DNA of 64,000 bases from Pseudomonas putida (GCF_030159595.1 NZ_BSKJ01000003.1:124001-188000), one strand, 5' to 3'; shown: positions 9,529-22,802, counted from the first letter of the stretch. Numbers and translations are program-made. The notes: generated by a model not told the origin, from the letters alone.

Positions 9529-11164
9529 AGACGCGTTCCTTGAAGGGGTCGATGCCGATACGCTGGTAGGTGTCGATGAAACGCTCTTCCTCGGTACGTT
9601 GTTCGACGTACACGGCGATCAGCTTCTCGATCACATCGGCCATGGCCTCCTGGGCGAAGGACGGGCCGAGGATCTTGCCCAGGCTCGCGCCGCGTGCGGC
9701 GTTGCCGCCCAGCGATACCTGGTAGAACTCCTCACCCTTCTTGTCCACGCCGAGGATGCCGATGTGGCCCACATGGTGGTGGCCGCAGGCGTTCATGCAG
9801 CCAGAGATGTTCAGGTCGATTTCGCCGATGTCGAACAGGTAGTCCAGGTCGTCGAAACGGCGCTGGATGGATTCGGCGATCGGGATCGACTTGGCGTTGG
9901 CCAGCGAGCAGTAGTCACCGCCCGGGCAGCAGATGATGTCGGTCAGCAGGCCGATGTTCGGGGTGGCGAAGCCACCTTCGCGCAGTTCCAGCCACAGCGC
10001 GTGCAACTGGCGCTGCTCGACGTCGGCGAGGATGATGTTCTGTTCGTGCGAGGTACGCAGGAAGCCGAAGCTGTAGCGCTCGGCCAGGTCGGCCACGGCG
10101 TCCAGCTGCTTGTCGGTCAGGTCACCTGGGGCAACGCCGGTAGGCTTGAGCGACAGGGTCACGGCCACATAGCCAGGGCGCTTGTGGGCGCGAGTGTTGC
10201 GCGAACGCCAGCGGGCGAAGCCTGGGTATTCGGCGTCCTGGTCGGCGTAGTCGACATTCTCGAGGGCCAGGTAGTCCGGGTCGACGAAGTGGCGCGACAC
10301 GCGCTGCACTTCATCTTCGGTCAGGGTAGTGCTGCCGCCACGCAGGTGGACCATTTCGGCCTCGACCTTCTCGGCGAACACTTCCGGGGTAAGGGCCTTG
10401 ACCAGGATCTTGATCCGCGCCTTGTACTTGTTGTCACGGCGACCGTAACGGTTGTACACGCGCAGAATGGCGTCCAGGTAGCTGATCAGGTCTTGCCACG
10501 GCAGGAATTCGTTGATGAACGAGCCCACCACCGGGGTACGGCCCAGGCCACCACCGACCAGCACACGGAAGCCCAGCTCGCCAGCAGCGTTGAGTACCGG
10601 CTCCAGGCCGATGTCGTGCACTTCGATGGCCGCGCGGTCTTCTTGCGAGCCGTTGATGGCGATCTTGAACTTGCGCGGCAGGTAGGCGAATTCCGGGTGG
10701 AAGGTGGTCCACTGGCGGACGATTTCGCACCACGGGCGTGGGTCGATGATTTCGTCTGCGGCCACACCGGCGAACTGGTCGGTGGTGGTGTTACGCAGGC
10801 AGTTGCCGCTGGTCTGGATCGCGTGCATCTGCACGGTGGCCAGCTCGGCGAGGATGTCCGGGATGTCTTCCAGCGCCGGCCAGTTGTACTGCACGTTCTG
10901 GCGGGTGGAAATGTGGGCATAGCCCTTGTCGTAGTCGCGAGCGATCTTGGCCAGGGTGCGGACCTGGGTGGCGTTCAGCTGGCCGTACGGCACGGCGACA
11001 CGCAGCATCGGCGCGAAACGTTGGATGTAAAGGCCGTTCTGCAGGCGCAGAGGGCGGAATTCTTCTTCGCTCAGCTCACCGGCCAGGTAGCGGCGGGTCT
11101 GATCACGGAACTGCTTGACGCGGTCCTCGATGATCCGCTGATCGTACTCGTCGTATACGTACAT
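9512..11164 (-). CDS. cysI: Assimilatory sulfite reductase hemoprotein (nitrite/sulfite reductase family)
   Basis: A 550-residue protein with the repeated ferredoxin-like and catalytic halves of the nitrite/sulfite reductase family. The siroheme/4Fe-4S cysteines are present in the C-terminal half as CCPGGDYCSLA and SGCMNACGHHHVGHIG. Siroheme-binding arginine/lysine segments include HISTRQNVQYNW and TSHEQNIILADV. It reduces sulfite to sulfide for cysteine synthesis in the cytoplasm. No separate CysJ flavoprotein is adjacent, as usual in pseudomonads. The DUF934 gene overlaps its 3' end. A dyad upstream may be a regulator site. Confidence 0.92.
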   Translation of the reverse strand: MYVYDEYDQRIIEDRVKQFRDQTRRYLAGELSEEEFRPLRLQNGLYIQRFAPMLRVAVPYGQLNATQVRTLAKIARDYDKGYAHISTRQNVQYNWPALEDIPDILAELATVQMHAIQTSGNCLRNTTTDQFAGVAADEIIDPRPWCEIVRQWTTFHPEFAYLPRKFKIAINGSQEDRAAIEVHDIGLEPVLNAAGELGFRVLVGGGLGRTPVVGSFINEFLPWQDLISYLDAILRVYNRYGRRDNKYKARIKILVKALTPEVFAEKVEAEMVHLRGGSTTLTEDEVQRVSRHFVDPDYLALENVDYADQDAEYPGFARWRSRNTRAHKRPGYVAVTLSLKPTGVAPGDLTDKQLDAVADLAERYSFGFLRTSHEQNIILADVEQRQLHALWLELREGGFATPNIGLLTDIICCPGGDYCSLANAKSIPIAESIQRRFDDLDYLFDIGEIDLNISGCMNACGHHHVGHIGILGVDKKGEEFYQVSLGGNAARGASLGKILGPSFAQEAMADVIEKLIAVYVEQRTEEERFIDTYQRIGIDPFKERVYAANH

Positions 11165-11254
11165 AAAAGTCCTGTCTCAGGCATGCAGCTATTCGCGCGC
11201 ACGGCCGCGCACTCCGGTACGGAGCCGGGGAACGATATCAGGTTGCGGTTATGC

Positions 11255-11273
11255 GCTAAAGTGATGTTTTAGC
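11255..11273. promoter_or_regulatory. Dyad in the cysI upstream region
   Basis: GCTAAA and TTTAGC form an inverted repeat with a 7-base centre in the AT-rich 213-bp gap between cysI and the divergent binding-protein gene. CysB would be expected to act here, but its sites are poorly defined, so the identity is a guess. Confidence 0.3.
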
Positions 11274-11341
11274 ATATGAAAAGAACCAAATGGACTATGT
11301 GAGACTGACTGCCATTTGTGCCTCGGGTGAGGCAGGGCGTT

Positions 11342-11347
11342 TATAAT
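11342..11347 (+). promoter_or_regulatory. Sigma-70 -10 element of the binding-protein gene
   Basis: A perfect TATAAT lies 31 bp before the ATG at 11378. The -35 region is weak; no TTGACA-like hexamer sits at 17 bp. It implies a short leader of about 25 bases. Confidence 0.45.
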
Positions 11348-11377
11348 CCGGGGTTTGCTTCGCAGAGATGTGACCCC

Positions 11378-12451
11378 ATGCTCAAGGCCCTGTGCCAAAG
11401 CTTGTGTCTGGCCCTGCCGCTGGCGGCAAGCGCGCAGCCATCGGTGGTTTTCCTCAACCCAGGGCTGTCCACCGAGACGTTCTGGACCAGCTATACCCGC
11501 TTCATGCAGGCCGCCGCGGATGAGCTGGGCATGACCCTGCGGGTGGAATACAGCGAACGCCGCGCCGACTTGGCCCTGACCCAGGCCCGGGCGATCCTGA
11601 GTGGGCCGCAGCGGCCGGATTATTTGGTGCTGGTCAACGAGCAGTACGTCGCCCCCGAAGTACTGCGCCTTTCGCGTGGCACGGGGGTGAAGCTGCTGTT
11701 GGTCAACAACGGCCTGACGGCCAGCCAGGTTCGCAGCATTCAGGCCCAGCCCGACAAGTATGCCGAGCCACTGGGCACCTTGATGAGCAACGACGAGCAG
11801 GCGGGCTTCCAGATGTTGCACCAGATGGTCGCGCAACTGCCTCGCGACGTCGGGGCGGTGGACCTCGTGGCCTTTGCCGGGGTCAAGACCACCCCGGCCT
11901 CGCAGCTGCGCGAGGAGGGCATGCGCCGCGCGCTGGCCGACTTCCCTCAGGTGCGCCTGCGCCAGGTGGTGTATGGCGGCTGGAGCCGCCAGCGCGCCTA
12001 CGAGCAGGCGCAGCAGTTACTGGAGCGCTACCCGGCCACGCGCCTGGTGTGGTCGGCCAATGACGAGATGGCCTTTGGCGCCATGCAGGCGTTCGAAGCC
12101 GCGGGGCGCAAGCCGGGGCGTGATGTGCTGTTCAGCGCCGTCAACAGTTCGCCTGAGGCCTTGCGCGCGCGTATCGACGGTCGCCTGAGTGTGTTGATGG
12201 GGGGGCACTTCACACTTGGCGGTTGGGCCATGGTGATGTTGCACGACGATGCCCAGGGGCTGAAGCTGAACCGCGATGGCCTGCGCGAGCACAGTGCCCC
12301 GGTATTGCAGACGATCGACCAGGCCAAGGCCAGGCGCTGGCTGAAACTCCTGGAACGGCCCGACTATGGCGTAGACTTTCTGCACTACAGCGCCGAAGGG
12401 CGGCCGGCCAGCTACCAGTATCCGTTCCTGACGTCACCGGTCGACTATTGA
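11378..12451 (+). CDS. Periplasmic sugar-type ABC substrate-binding protein, orphan
   Basis: A 357-residue protein with a signal peptide (LKALCQSLCLALPLAASAQ, cleavage about residue 20). Its two-lobe fold is of the LacI/ribose-binding type: FLNPGLSTETFWTSYTRF at the start, RADLALTQARAIL, and WSANDEMAFGAMQAFEAAG in the second lobe. The start was set at MLKALC, the only one giving a clean signal peptide. No permease or ATPase gene is adjacent, so it may feed a distant transporter or a sensor kinase. The ligand is unknown. Confidence 0.75.
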   Translation: MLKALCQSLCLALPLAASAQPSVVFLNPGLSTETFWTSYTRFMQAAADELGMTLRVEYSERRADLALTQARAILSGPQRPDYLVLVNEQYVAPEVLRLSRGTGVKLLLVNNGLTASQVRSIQAQPDKYAEPLGTLMSNDEQAGFQMLHQMVAQLPRDVGAVDLVAFAGVKTTPASQLREEGMRRALADFPQVRLRQVVYGGWSRQRAYEQAQQLLERYPATRLVWSANDEMAFGAMQAFEAAGRKPGRDVLFSAVNSSPEALRARIDGRLSVLMGGHFTLGGWAMVMLHDDAQGLKLNRDGLREHSAPVLQTIDQAKARRWLKLLERPDYGVDFLHYSAEGRPASYQYPFLTSPVDY

Positions 12452-12536
12452 AAGACCCTGCTTGAGGGAAGGGCATTGCTCGTCTTAACTGCTGGTTGTG
12501 AAGTGCATTCCCATAACCACTACAAGAGGCAATGCA

Positions 12537-12650
12537 ATGGGAAACTCAACCAAGGTCCGCAAAGCTGACAGCAGCGTCGATGCCTGGGCGATCCTCTGCC
12601 TGATCGTCCTGGTGGTGGTCACTGCCGTGTATTGGGTCAGCCACCAGTAG
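12537..12650 (+). CDS. 37-residue single-pass membrane peptide
   Basis: A small gene with AGAGG seven bases before the ATG. The peptide has a polar, basic N-terminus (MGNSTKVRKADSSVD), a hydrophobic helix (residues 16-34) and a short SHQ tail. A strong terminator follows 31 bp downstream, which supports it as an expressed unit. I know no function. Small bitopic peptides often bind and tune larger membrane proteins, but no partner is evident apart from the nearby DUF2970 membrane protein. Confidence 0.65.
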   Translation: MGNSTKVRKADSSVDAWAILCLIVLVVVTAVYWVSHQ

Positions 12651-12681
12651 ACCTGTTTTCAAGACCGTGAAGCAGCCAGAG

Positions 12682-12712
12682 CGCCTGCGGGAGGGAATCC
12701 CGCAGGCGTTTT
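12682..12712 (+). terminator. Rho-independent terminator
   Basis: An 11-bp perfect stem (CGCCTGCGGGA) with a 5-base GGGAA loop is followed by TTTT. It ends the small-peptide transcript and faces the convergent DUF2970 gene. Confidence 0.85.
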
Positions 12713-12717
12713 CATTT

Positions 12718-12936
12718 CTAGCGGGCGGTAAGGTGCAGGGCCAGTTGCACCAGGCCGATCAGGACGGCAATGAACACCAGGGTGAACAGCGTCCCCAGTG
12801 CGATGAAATGGCTGGCTTTGCCGTGGGTAAAGTCGCGGGCGCGGTTCTTGCCGCTTTGCACGCCGAAGGCGGCGGCGAGGATGCTGTGCAGCATCTGCCA
12901 GAAGGTAGGCGGTTTGCCCTGGCTGGAATCGTCCAT
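12718..12936 (-). CDS. DUF2970 small membrane protein
   Basis: A 72-residue protein with a soluble N-terminus and one strong C-terminal membrane helix (about residues 44-68). The family pattern TFWQMLHSILAAAFGVQSGKNRARDF matches DUF2970, which has no known function. AGGAG at the right distance supports the MDDSSQG start; the longer in-frame extension runs into a REP palindrome and was rejected. Confidence 0.8.
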   Translation of the reverse strand: MDDSSQGKPPTFWQMLHSILAAAFGVQSGKNRARDFTHGKASHFIALGTLFTLVFIAVLIGLVQLALHLTAR

Positions 12937-13002
12937 GGTGGCTCCTGAAGAATCAGAGGCAATCAGGGACAGTGTAGGCAATGAAAAAGCGGTTGCCTGG
13001 AC

Positions 13003-13097
13003 TGGCTTCTTCGCGGGTAAACCCGCTCCCACAGGGACCGCACCGGTTTGAAACTTGTGCAGTACCTGTGGGAGCGGGTTTACCCGCGAAGAAGCCA
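13003..13097. repeat. REP pair (inverted), TCTTCGCGGGT family
   Basis: Two 33-base copies in inverted orientation (13003-13035 and 13065-13097) are exact reverse complements, each with a GCGGGT/ACCCGC core. They are separated by 29 bp. This is the usual Pseudomonas extragenic REP doublet and lies between metH and the DUF2970 gene. Confidence 0.9.
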
Positions 13098-13105
13098 ACG
13101 CGGTC

Positions 13106-16813
<3,708 letters not shown>

Positions 16814-16989
16814 AGGAACTACCTGGTCGGGCAAATATCAGAAGGTGCGGAATCATATCAAAGTTGCGCGGTTCTTAGGCGCATCGCCCATTTGCATGAA
16901 AACTGCTCATGTTGGTGGGGCGGTTACCAGCACCCAAGGACGACCAGGCAACAATCGTGATGGCTTTCAAGAACCAGGACTTTTCGCAC
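16814..16989. promoter_or_regulatory. Shared metH/cti promoter region with candidate MetR-like site
   Basis: This 176-bp divergent intergenic region contains TGAA-N5-CTCA at 16897-16909. That is one mismatch from the E. coli MetR consensus TGAA-N5-TTCA, so control of metH by a MetR-like protein is possible but weakly supported. Nothing else was recognised. Confidence 0.3.
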
Positions 16990-19290
16990 ATGGTGCATCG
17001 TATCCTTGCCGGCGCCTTCGCCCTGCTCATCAGCGGCGCGGTGTTCGGGCAAGCCCCCCAGTCGAGCCCGGCTATTTCCTACACCCGGGACATTCAACCG
17101 ATCTTCACCGAGAAGTGCGTGGCCTGCCACGCCTGCAACGACGCCGCCTGCCAGCTGAAGCTGGAAAGCCCGGAAGGTGCGGTACGCGGGGCCAGTAAAG
17201 TCCCGGTTTACGAGGGCGACCGCAGCAAGGCGGTGCCCACCACGCGGCTGTTCTACGATGCTCACAGCGAAGAGCAATGGCGCAAGAAAGGCTTCTACTC
17301 GGTGCTCGATAACCAGGGCAGCCAGGCCGCGCTGATGGCGCGCATGCTGGAGCTGGGGCACAAGACTCCGCTCACGCCCAATGCCAAGCTGCCCGAGGAC
17401 ATCGTCCTGGGCCTGAGCCGCAACAACATGTGCCCATTGCCCCATGAGTTCGACGCCTATGCCGGCGCCCACCCCAAGGAAGGCATGCCACTGGCGGTGA
17501 CCGGGCTGACCGACAAGGAGTACGACACCATGCGCCGCTGGTTGGCGGCCGGTGCGCCGGTGGAGTACCAGCCGATCAAGCCGAGCGAAACCGAAGCCAG
17601 GCAGATCGCTGATTGGGAAGAGCTGCTCAACCGCCCGGGTTCCACCGAGGCGCTGGTCGGCCGCTGGCTGTACGAGCACCTGTTCCTGGCGCACATCTAC
17701 TTCGTTGGCGGCGAGCAGGGCCACTTCTTCCAGTGGGTGCGTTCACGCACGCCGAGCGGCCAGCCGGCCGACATCATTGCCACGCGTCGCCCCAATGACC
17801 CGCCCGGCACTGACTTCTATTACCGCCTGATCCCGGTGCAGGGCGTGATCGTGCACAAGACGCACATCACCTACCCGATGGGGCCGCAGAAACTCAAGCG
17901 GGTGAAGCAGCTGTTCTACGCCGGCGACTGGCATGCCACCGCGTTGCCAGGCTACGGCCCGCGCCACCGGGCCAACCCGTTTGAAACCTTCGAAGCCATT
18001 CCGGCGGTGGCGCGCTACCAGTTCATGCTGGATAACGCCGAGTACTTCGTGCGTACCTTCATCCGCGGCCCGGTGTGCCGTGGGCAGATCGCTACCGACG
18101 TGATCCGCGACAACTTCTGGGCACTGTTCCAGGAGCCGGCCTTTGATCGCTACATCACCGATGCCGAGTACCGTGGAGAGGCCACGCCGCTGCTGGCGAT
18201 GCCCGGGCAGATCGATGACGTGGGCAGTGTGCTGAGCCTGTGGCACGCCTACCGCGACAAGCGCAACGAGTACGAGAAGCTGCGCCGCGACGCCTATGCC
18301 GACATGCCGGCGCCGGGCTGGTCGACCTTGTGGGCCGGTAACGACAACGCGCTGCTGAGCATATTCCGCCACTTCGACAGCGCCTCGGTCACCAAGGGCC
18401 TGATCGGTGACGTGCCGCAGACCGTGTGGCTGTTCGACTACCCGCTGCTTGAACGCACCTATTACCAGCTGGCGGTCAACTTCGACGTGTTCGGCAACGT
18501 TTCGCACCAGTTGCAGACGCGTCTGTACTTCGACCTGATCCGCAACGGTGCCGAGGTCAACTTCCTGCGCCTGATGCCGGCCGACCAGCGCAAGGCAATC
18601 CTCGGCGACTGGTACCAGAACAGCGGCAAGGTGAAGATGTGGATGGATTATGAAGACATCGACACCGACACCCCGAGCGCGATCAAGCTCGACGCGCGCG
18701 ATCCCAAGCGCGACTTCGGCCTGAAGCTGTTGCAGCGCACGGGTAGCCTGAATGCATCGCCCGACCCGATCAACCGCTGCCAGGGCGCGTTCTGCTCGCG
18801 GCCGCAGATGAGCGAAGAGTTCCGCAATGCCGAGCAATCACTGAGCCGTCTGGTGTCGCGCCCGGCTGCGGGGCTGAAGGTGATCAACCAGTTGCCCGAG
18901 GCAACCATGCTGCGCATCGAAGGGCAGGGCGGCCAGCGCCAGGTGTACAGCCTGCTGCGCAACCGCGCGCACAGCAACGTGGCGTTCCTGCTGGGTGAAG
19001 CGTACCGCTACCAGCCAGGGCTGGATACCTTGACCCTGGCCCCGGGTGTGCTCAGTAGCTACCCCAACTTCATCTTCAACATCCCGACCAAGGATGTGGC
19101 GGAGTTTGTCGAGGACATGGAGTATGCGAAGGATGACGCAGCCAGGTTCGAGCGCATCGTCATGCGCTGGGGTGTGCGTCGCAGTCACCCGGAGTTCTGG
19201 CGCTACTTCCATGACTTGAACAGTTTCATCAAGGAAACCCAGCCGGTCGAGGCGGGGGTGCTGGACATGAACCGCTACGAGAACCTCTGA
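16990..19290 (+). CDS. cti: Periplasmic cis/trans unsaturated fatty acid isomerase
   Basis: A 766-residue protein starting at MVHRILAGAFALL, which forms a cleavable signal peptide; this start gives the length I recall for P. putida Cti. A cytochrome-c-type heme site C43-V-A-C46-H47 follows shortly after cleavage. Cti turns cis double bonds of membrane phospholipids into trans without shifting them, within minutes of solvent or heat stress, and so rigidifies the membrane. It acts from the periplasm and needs no ATP. The gene is divergent from metH, the arrangement reported for P. putida. Upstream in-frame starts at 16909 and 16960 are less likely. Confidence 0.93.
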   Translation: MVHRILAGAFALLISGAVFGQAPQSSPAISYTRDIQPIFTEKCVACHACNDAACQLKLESPEGAVRGASKVPVYEGDRSKAVPTTRLFYDAHSEEQWRKKGFYSVLDNQGSQAALMARMLELGHKTPLTPNAKLPEDIVLGLSRNNMCPLPHEFDAYAGAHPKEGMPLAVTGLTDKEYDTMRRWLAAGAPVEYQPIKPSETEARQIADWEELLNRPGSTEALVGRWLYEHLFLAHIYFVGGEQGHFFQWVRSRTPSGQPADIIATRRPNDPPGTDFYYRLIPVQGVIVHKTHITYPMGPQKLKRVKQLFYAGDWHATALPGYGPRHRANPFETFEAIPAVARYQFMLDNAEYFVRTFIRGPVCRGQIATDVIRDNFWALFQEPAFDRYITDAEYRGEATPLLAMPGQIDDVGSVLSLWHAYRDKRNEYEKLRRDAYADMPAPGWSTLWAGNDNALLSIFRHFDSASVTKGLIGDVPQTVWLFDYPLLERTYYQLAVNFDVFGNVSHQLQTRLYFDLIRNGAEVNFLRLMPADQRKAILGDWYQNSGKVKMWMDYEDIDTDTPSAIKLDARDPKRDFGLKLLQRTGSLNASPDPINRCQGAFCSRPQMSEEFRNAEQSLSRLVSRPAAGLKVINQLPEATMLRIEGQGGQRQVYSLLRNRAHSNVAFLLGEAYRYQPGLDTLTLAPGVLSSYPNFIFNIPTKDVAEFVEDMEYAKDDAARFERIVMRWGVRRSHPEFWRYFHDLNSFIKETQPVEAGVLDMNRYENL

Positions 19291-19345
19291 TCGGATAGGC
19301 TGACCTTTCGCAGTACCCTGCGGTCGGAAATGGTGGGTGGTCCGA

Positions 19346-19461
19346 GGGCTGCTATGCAGCCCAATCGCCGGCAAGCCAGCGCCCACAGGGGCTGCGTAGC
19401 TCTCAGGAAAGCGCAGTCCCAGGGGGAGCTGGCTTGCCGGCGATGGAGCGCAAAGCGCTCC
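19346..19461. repeat. REP-like inverted repeat, GGCTTGCCGGCGAT family
   Basis: Two inverted arms contain ATCGCCGGCAAGCCAGC and its complement, each flanked by a small palindrome (GCTGCTATGCAGC; GAGCGCAAAGCGCTC). It fills the gap between cti and the acyltransferase gene. Confidence 0.8.
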
Positions 19462-19498
19462 CAAAGGCCTCAATGCACCGGCAAGCGCAGGGTACTTC

Positions 19499-20533
19499 AT
19501 GCTGTATTCGCTTCAGGCACTGCGGGCGTTCGCCGCCTGGGTGGTGGTCTGCCACCATTTCATGCAGATCTTCTTCGACTTCCACGCCACCGGCCCCCTC
19601 GGCCAACTGCTCACCGACCGCGGCGCTGTCGGCGTCGACATCTTCTTCGTCATCAGCGGGCTGGTGATCTACCTGTCGACCCGCGACAAAACCCTCGAAC
19701 CGCGCCAGTTCCTGCTCAACCGGGCGCTGCGCATCGTGCCTGCCTACTGGTTCTACACGGCGCTGATGGCCTTGCTGTTACTGGCCTTCAGCCAGTGGAT
19801 GCCGCATCAGCAATTCGCCTGGCATCACCTGCTGCTGTCGCTGCTGTTCATCCCGGCGGAAAACCCTGGTGGCTATGGCCTCTACCCGACCCTGAACGTG
19901 GGCTGGACGCTGAACTTCGAGATGTTCTTCTACCTGCTGTTCGGCCTGGCCTTCCTGGTGCGCCAGCGTCATCAACGGCTGCTGGTTACCGCGGCCTTGT
20001 TGCTGGCCAGTGAGGTACTGGGCCGGCTGGGTGTGCTAAGCCGCTTCTACAATAACGACATCATCTACGAGTTCCTGCTCGGCATCGGCCTGGGCGTGTT
20101 GTACCGCCGTGGGCTGATCCGCCAAGGGCGGTGGTTGCCGCTGGGCGTACTGGGTGTGGCAGGCCTGGCCATCTATCACCTGGATGCGTCACAGCGCCTG
20201 CTGCACTGGGGCGTACCGAGCGCCATGATCGTGCTGGCGTTCATTGCCCTGGAGCCGTTGTTCCAGGGCAACCGGCTGCTCAAGGCCTTGGGTGACTGTT
20301 CCTATTCGGTGTACCTGATCCATGTGTTGGTACTGTACGCCGGCTGGTTCGCCAGCCAGCGCCTGCAGTTGAACCCGTACCTGGTGTTCGCGCTGTGCGT
20401 GCCGTCCATTGGACTAATGTCGTGGTTCAGCTACCAGTGGCTGGAGCGCGGCCTGTACCGGCGGATGCAGGCCTGGCTGGCGGCGCCACGCGGGCAGGCT
20501 GCGGAATATGCGCTTTCCCGAGTCAAATGCTAG
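19499..20533 (+). CDS. Acyltransferase 3 family membrane protein (OafA/NodX type)
   Basis: A 344-residue inner membrane protein with about ten hydrophobic segments. Family signatures are LRAFAAWVVVCHHF near the N-terminus, whose histidine pair is the proposed catalytic site, and GVDIFFVISGLVIYLS. The second half has FYLLFGLAFLV and YSVYLIHVLVLY. Members transfer acetyl or other acyl groups from the cytoplasm to sugars of O-antigen, exopolysaccharide or lipids. No glycan genes are nearby, so the acceptor is unknown. It starts 38 bp after a REP element. Confidence 0.85.
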   Translation: MLYSLQALRAFAAWVVVCHHFMQIFFDFHATGPLGQLLTDRGAVGVDIFFVISGLVIYLSTRDKTLEPRQFLLNRALRIVPAYWFYTALMALLLLAFSQWMPHQQFAWHHLLLSLLFIPAENPGGYGLYPTLNVGWTLNFEMFFYLLFGLAFLVRQRHQRLLVTAALLLASEVLGRLGVLSRFYNNDIIYEFLLGIGLGVLYRRGLIRQGRWLPLGVLGVAGLAIYHLDASQRLLHWGVPSAMIVLAFIALEPLFQGNRLLKALGDCSYSVYLIHVLVLYAGWFASQRLQLNPYLVFALCVPSIGLMSWFSYQWLERGLYRRMQAWLAAPRGQAAEYALSRVKC

Positions 20534-20581
20534 GACTTTGTTCGAAGAGCGGGTTGGCGTACACTGGCGGCAAGTCTGTGA

Positions 20582-21175
<594 letters not shown>

Positions 21176-21359
21176 TGCCTTAGCAACAAACTGTTACGGT
21201 TTCAATCCCTGCGACAACAGGCCGCAGCCCGTATTCAAAGGGCTGCAGGCCTTCCCCGCCTTGGTCGGGTAGAACCCCTTGGGGTGTCATGCCAGAATGC
21301 CCCGGTTTTTCAGCCGGCCCGTCCCGAGGGCCGGCACCTTCCCTGTAAAGGATGGTTTC

Positions 21360-21968
21360 ATGAATGATCTATATACCCGGCGCGCAGTTGTCGCCGGGAT
21401 GGGCGTTCTCGGGCTTGGCCTGCTGGCAGGCTGTAGCCCGGCCCGGGGGCTCGAGTTCAAGTACGGCAAGAACATGAGCAACGAAATCCTTGGGCGCAAG
21501 TTCAGCCTCAAGGACCCCCAAGGCAACGTGCGCACCCTGTCGAGCTTCTACGGCAGCATGCCGATGGTGTTCTTCGGTTTCACCCAGTGCCCGGCGGTTT
21601 GCCCGACCACCCTGGCGCGCGCGGCGCAAATCCGCAAGCTGCTGAGGGGCCGTGACCGCGACCTGTTCCAGGTGGTGTTCATCACCCTGGACCCGGAGCG
21701 CGACACCCCCGAGGTGCTGGATGCCTACGTCAAGGCCTTCGACCCTACGTTCACCGCGCTGACCGGCACCCCCGAGGAAATTGCCGCAGTGGCCAAGGAA
21801 TTCAAGGTGTTCTACGAAAAGGTTCCGGCCGGTGACACCTATACCATCTCTCACTCGTCCACCAGCTACGTCTACGATACGCGTGGCACCCTGCGCCTGA
21901 GCCTGGGCCATTCCCTGAACGCCAAGGAATGCGCCGAAGACCTGGTCACCCTGATGGAGATCTGCTGA
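21360..21968 (+). CDS. SCO1/SenC family copper protein (lipoprotein)
   Basis: A 202-residue thioredoxin-fold protein. The N-terminus combines an arginine pair (YTRRAVV) with a hydrophobic stretch ending in a lipobox, LLAGC, so it is probably membrane-anchored on the periplasmic side. Copper ligands are C77 and C81 (TQCPAVCP) and H165 (TISHSS). SCO proteins help load the CuA centre of cytochrome c oxidase or act as copper-linked thiol reductases. The stop is directly followed by the ATG of the PCuAC gene, so the two form an operon for periplasmic copper delivery. Confidence 0.9.
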   Translation: MNDLYTRRAVVAGMGVLGLGLLAGCSPARGLEFKYGKNMSNEILGRKFSLKDPQGNVRTLSSFYGSMPMVFFGFTQCPAVCPTTLARAAQIRKLLRGRDRDLFQVVFITLDPERDTPEVLDAYVKAFDPTFTALTGTPEEIAAVAKEFKVFYEKVPAGDTYTISHSSTSYVYDTRGTLRLSLGHSLNAKECAEDLVTLMEIC

Positions 21969-22451
21969 ATGTCGATGCAACCGATCAAACGCGGTTTGGC
22001 CGCCCTGGTCCTGATGGGCCTGGCCCTGCCGGCGCTGGCCCAGACCACCGTCAGCGATGCCTGGGTGCGTGCCAGCGTGCCGCACCAGCAGTCCACCGGC
22101 GCCTTCATGACCCTGACCGCCAGCAGCGACAGCAAGCTGGTGAGCGTAGCGTCGCCCGTGGCCAAGATCGTGCAGGTGCACGAGATGACCATGAATGGCG
22201 ACGTGATGGGCATGCGTGAGGTGAAGTCTGTCGAGCTGCCGGCTGGCAAGGCAGTAACCCTCGACCCGAATGGCCTGCATGTGATGCTGATGGGCCTGAA
22301 CAATCAGGTGAAGGAAGGCGAAAAAGTACCACTGACCCTGACCATCGAAGATGCCAAGGGCGCCAAGGAAACATTAGAGGTGCAGGCTGAAGTCCGTGCG
22401 CTCAACGCCGAGGCCGGCGGTGGGCATGACCACATGCACATGAAGCACTGA
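21969..22451 (+). CDS. PCuAC periplasmic copper chaperone
   Basis: A 160-residue secreted protein with a signal peptide (ALVLMGLALPALA, cleavage about residue 25). The copper motif is present: H in VHEMTMNGDVMGM and the later LHVMLMGL, fitting the pattern H-x-M with a paired histidine and methionines. The tail GGHDHMHMKH adds a Met/His-rich copper site, as in many PCuACs. It hands Cu(I) to SCO1 or cytochrome oxidase. It starts right after the SCO1 stop codon and is followed by a strong terminator. Confidence 0.9.
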   Translation: MSMQPIKRGLAALVLMGLALPALAQTTVSDAWVRASVPHQQSTGAFMTLTASSDSKLVSVASPVAKIVQVHEMTMNGDVMGMREVKSVELPAGKAVTLDPNGLHVMLMGLNNQVKEGEKVPLTLTIEDAKGAKETLEVQAEVRALNAEAGGGHDHMHMKH

Positions 22452-22459
22452 CCGATCGA

Positions 22460-22489
22460 AGGGCCGCAATTAGCGGCCCTTTTCTTTTT
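22460..22489 (+). terminator. Rho-independent terminator of the SCO1-PCuAC operon
   Basis: An 8-bp stem AGGGCCGC/GCGGCCCT with a 5-base loop is followed by TTTCTTTTT, nine bases after the PCuAC stop. Confidence 0.9.
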
Positions 22490-22501
22490 CAGCTGCGCTC
22501 A

Positions 22502-22729
22502 TCAGCTACGAAAGCGCGGCAGCGGCCTGTCGAGGGTTAGCGAGGTCAAGGTCTTGCGGACCTGGGCTTCGTCGGCCTCCAGGGCCTTGAGGCTTGCGCG
22601 AATCTTGCCGGCGGCGGGCACATCGCCCTGCCGGTCGATCCAGTCGGCAATCTCCTTGCAGGCACTGCTCAGGCAGGCCTGGCGCTGGTTCATCAGCGAC
22701 AGAAGGGTGGTGAGCTCTCTTTCGGACAT
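22502..22729 (-). CDS. Hypothetical 75-residue protein
   Basis: A small soluble, helical protein beginning MSERELTTLLSLMNQRQACL, with two cysteines and charged heptad-like stretches (ASLKALEADEAQVRKTL) suggesting a short coiled coil. AGGA precedes the start, and the longer in-frame N-terminus was rejected for lack of a ribosome site. The family is not recognised. It is convergent with the PCuAC operon. Confidence 0.6.
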   Translation of the reverse strand: MSERELTTLLSLMNQRQACLSSACKEIADWIDRQGDVPAAGKIRASLKALEADEAQVRKTLTSLTLDRPLPRFRS

Positions 22730-22802
22730 GGCAGGATCCTCCAAATCAGCCTTGTCAGTGTAGCAGTGACCGGCCGGCTTGCCTGGGGCTGGGTGACGCA
22801 GT

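Noticed and set aside
9443..11272. A 609-residue open frame on the + strand over cysI
   Set aside because: It is a shadow of the sulfite reductase gene in the reverse strand, with no recognisable domain.
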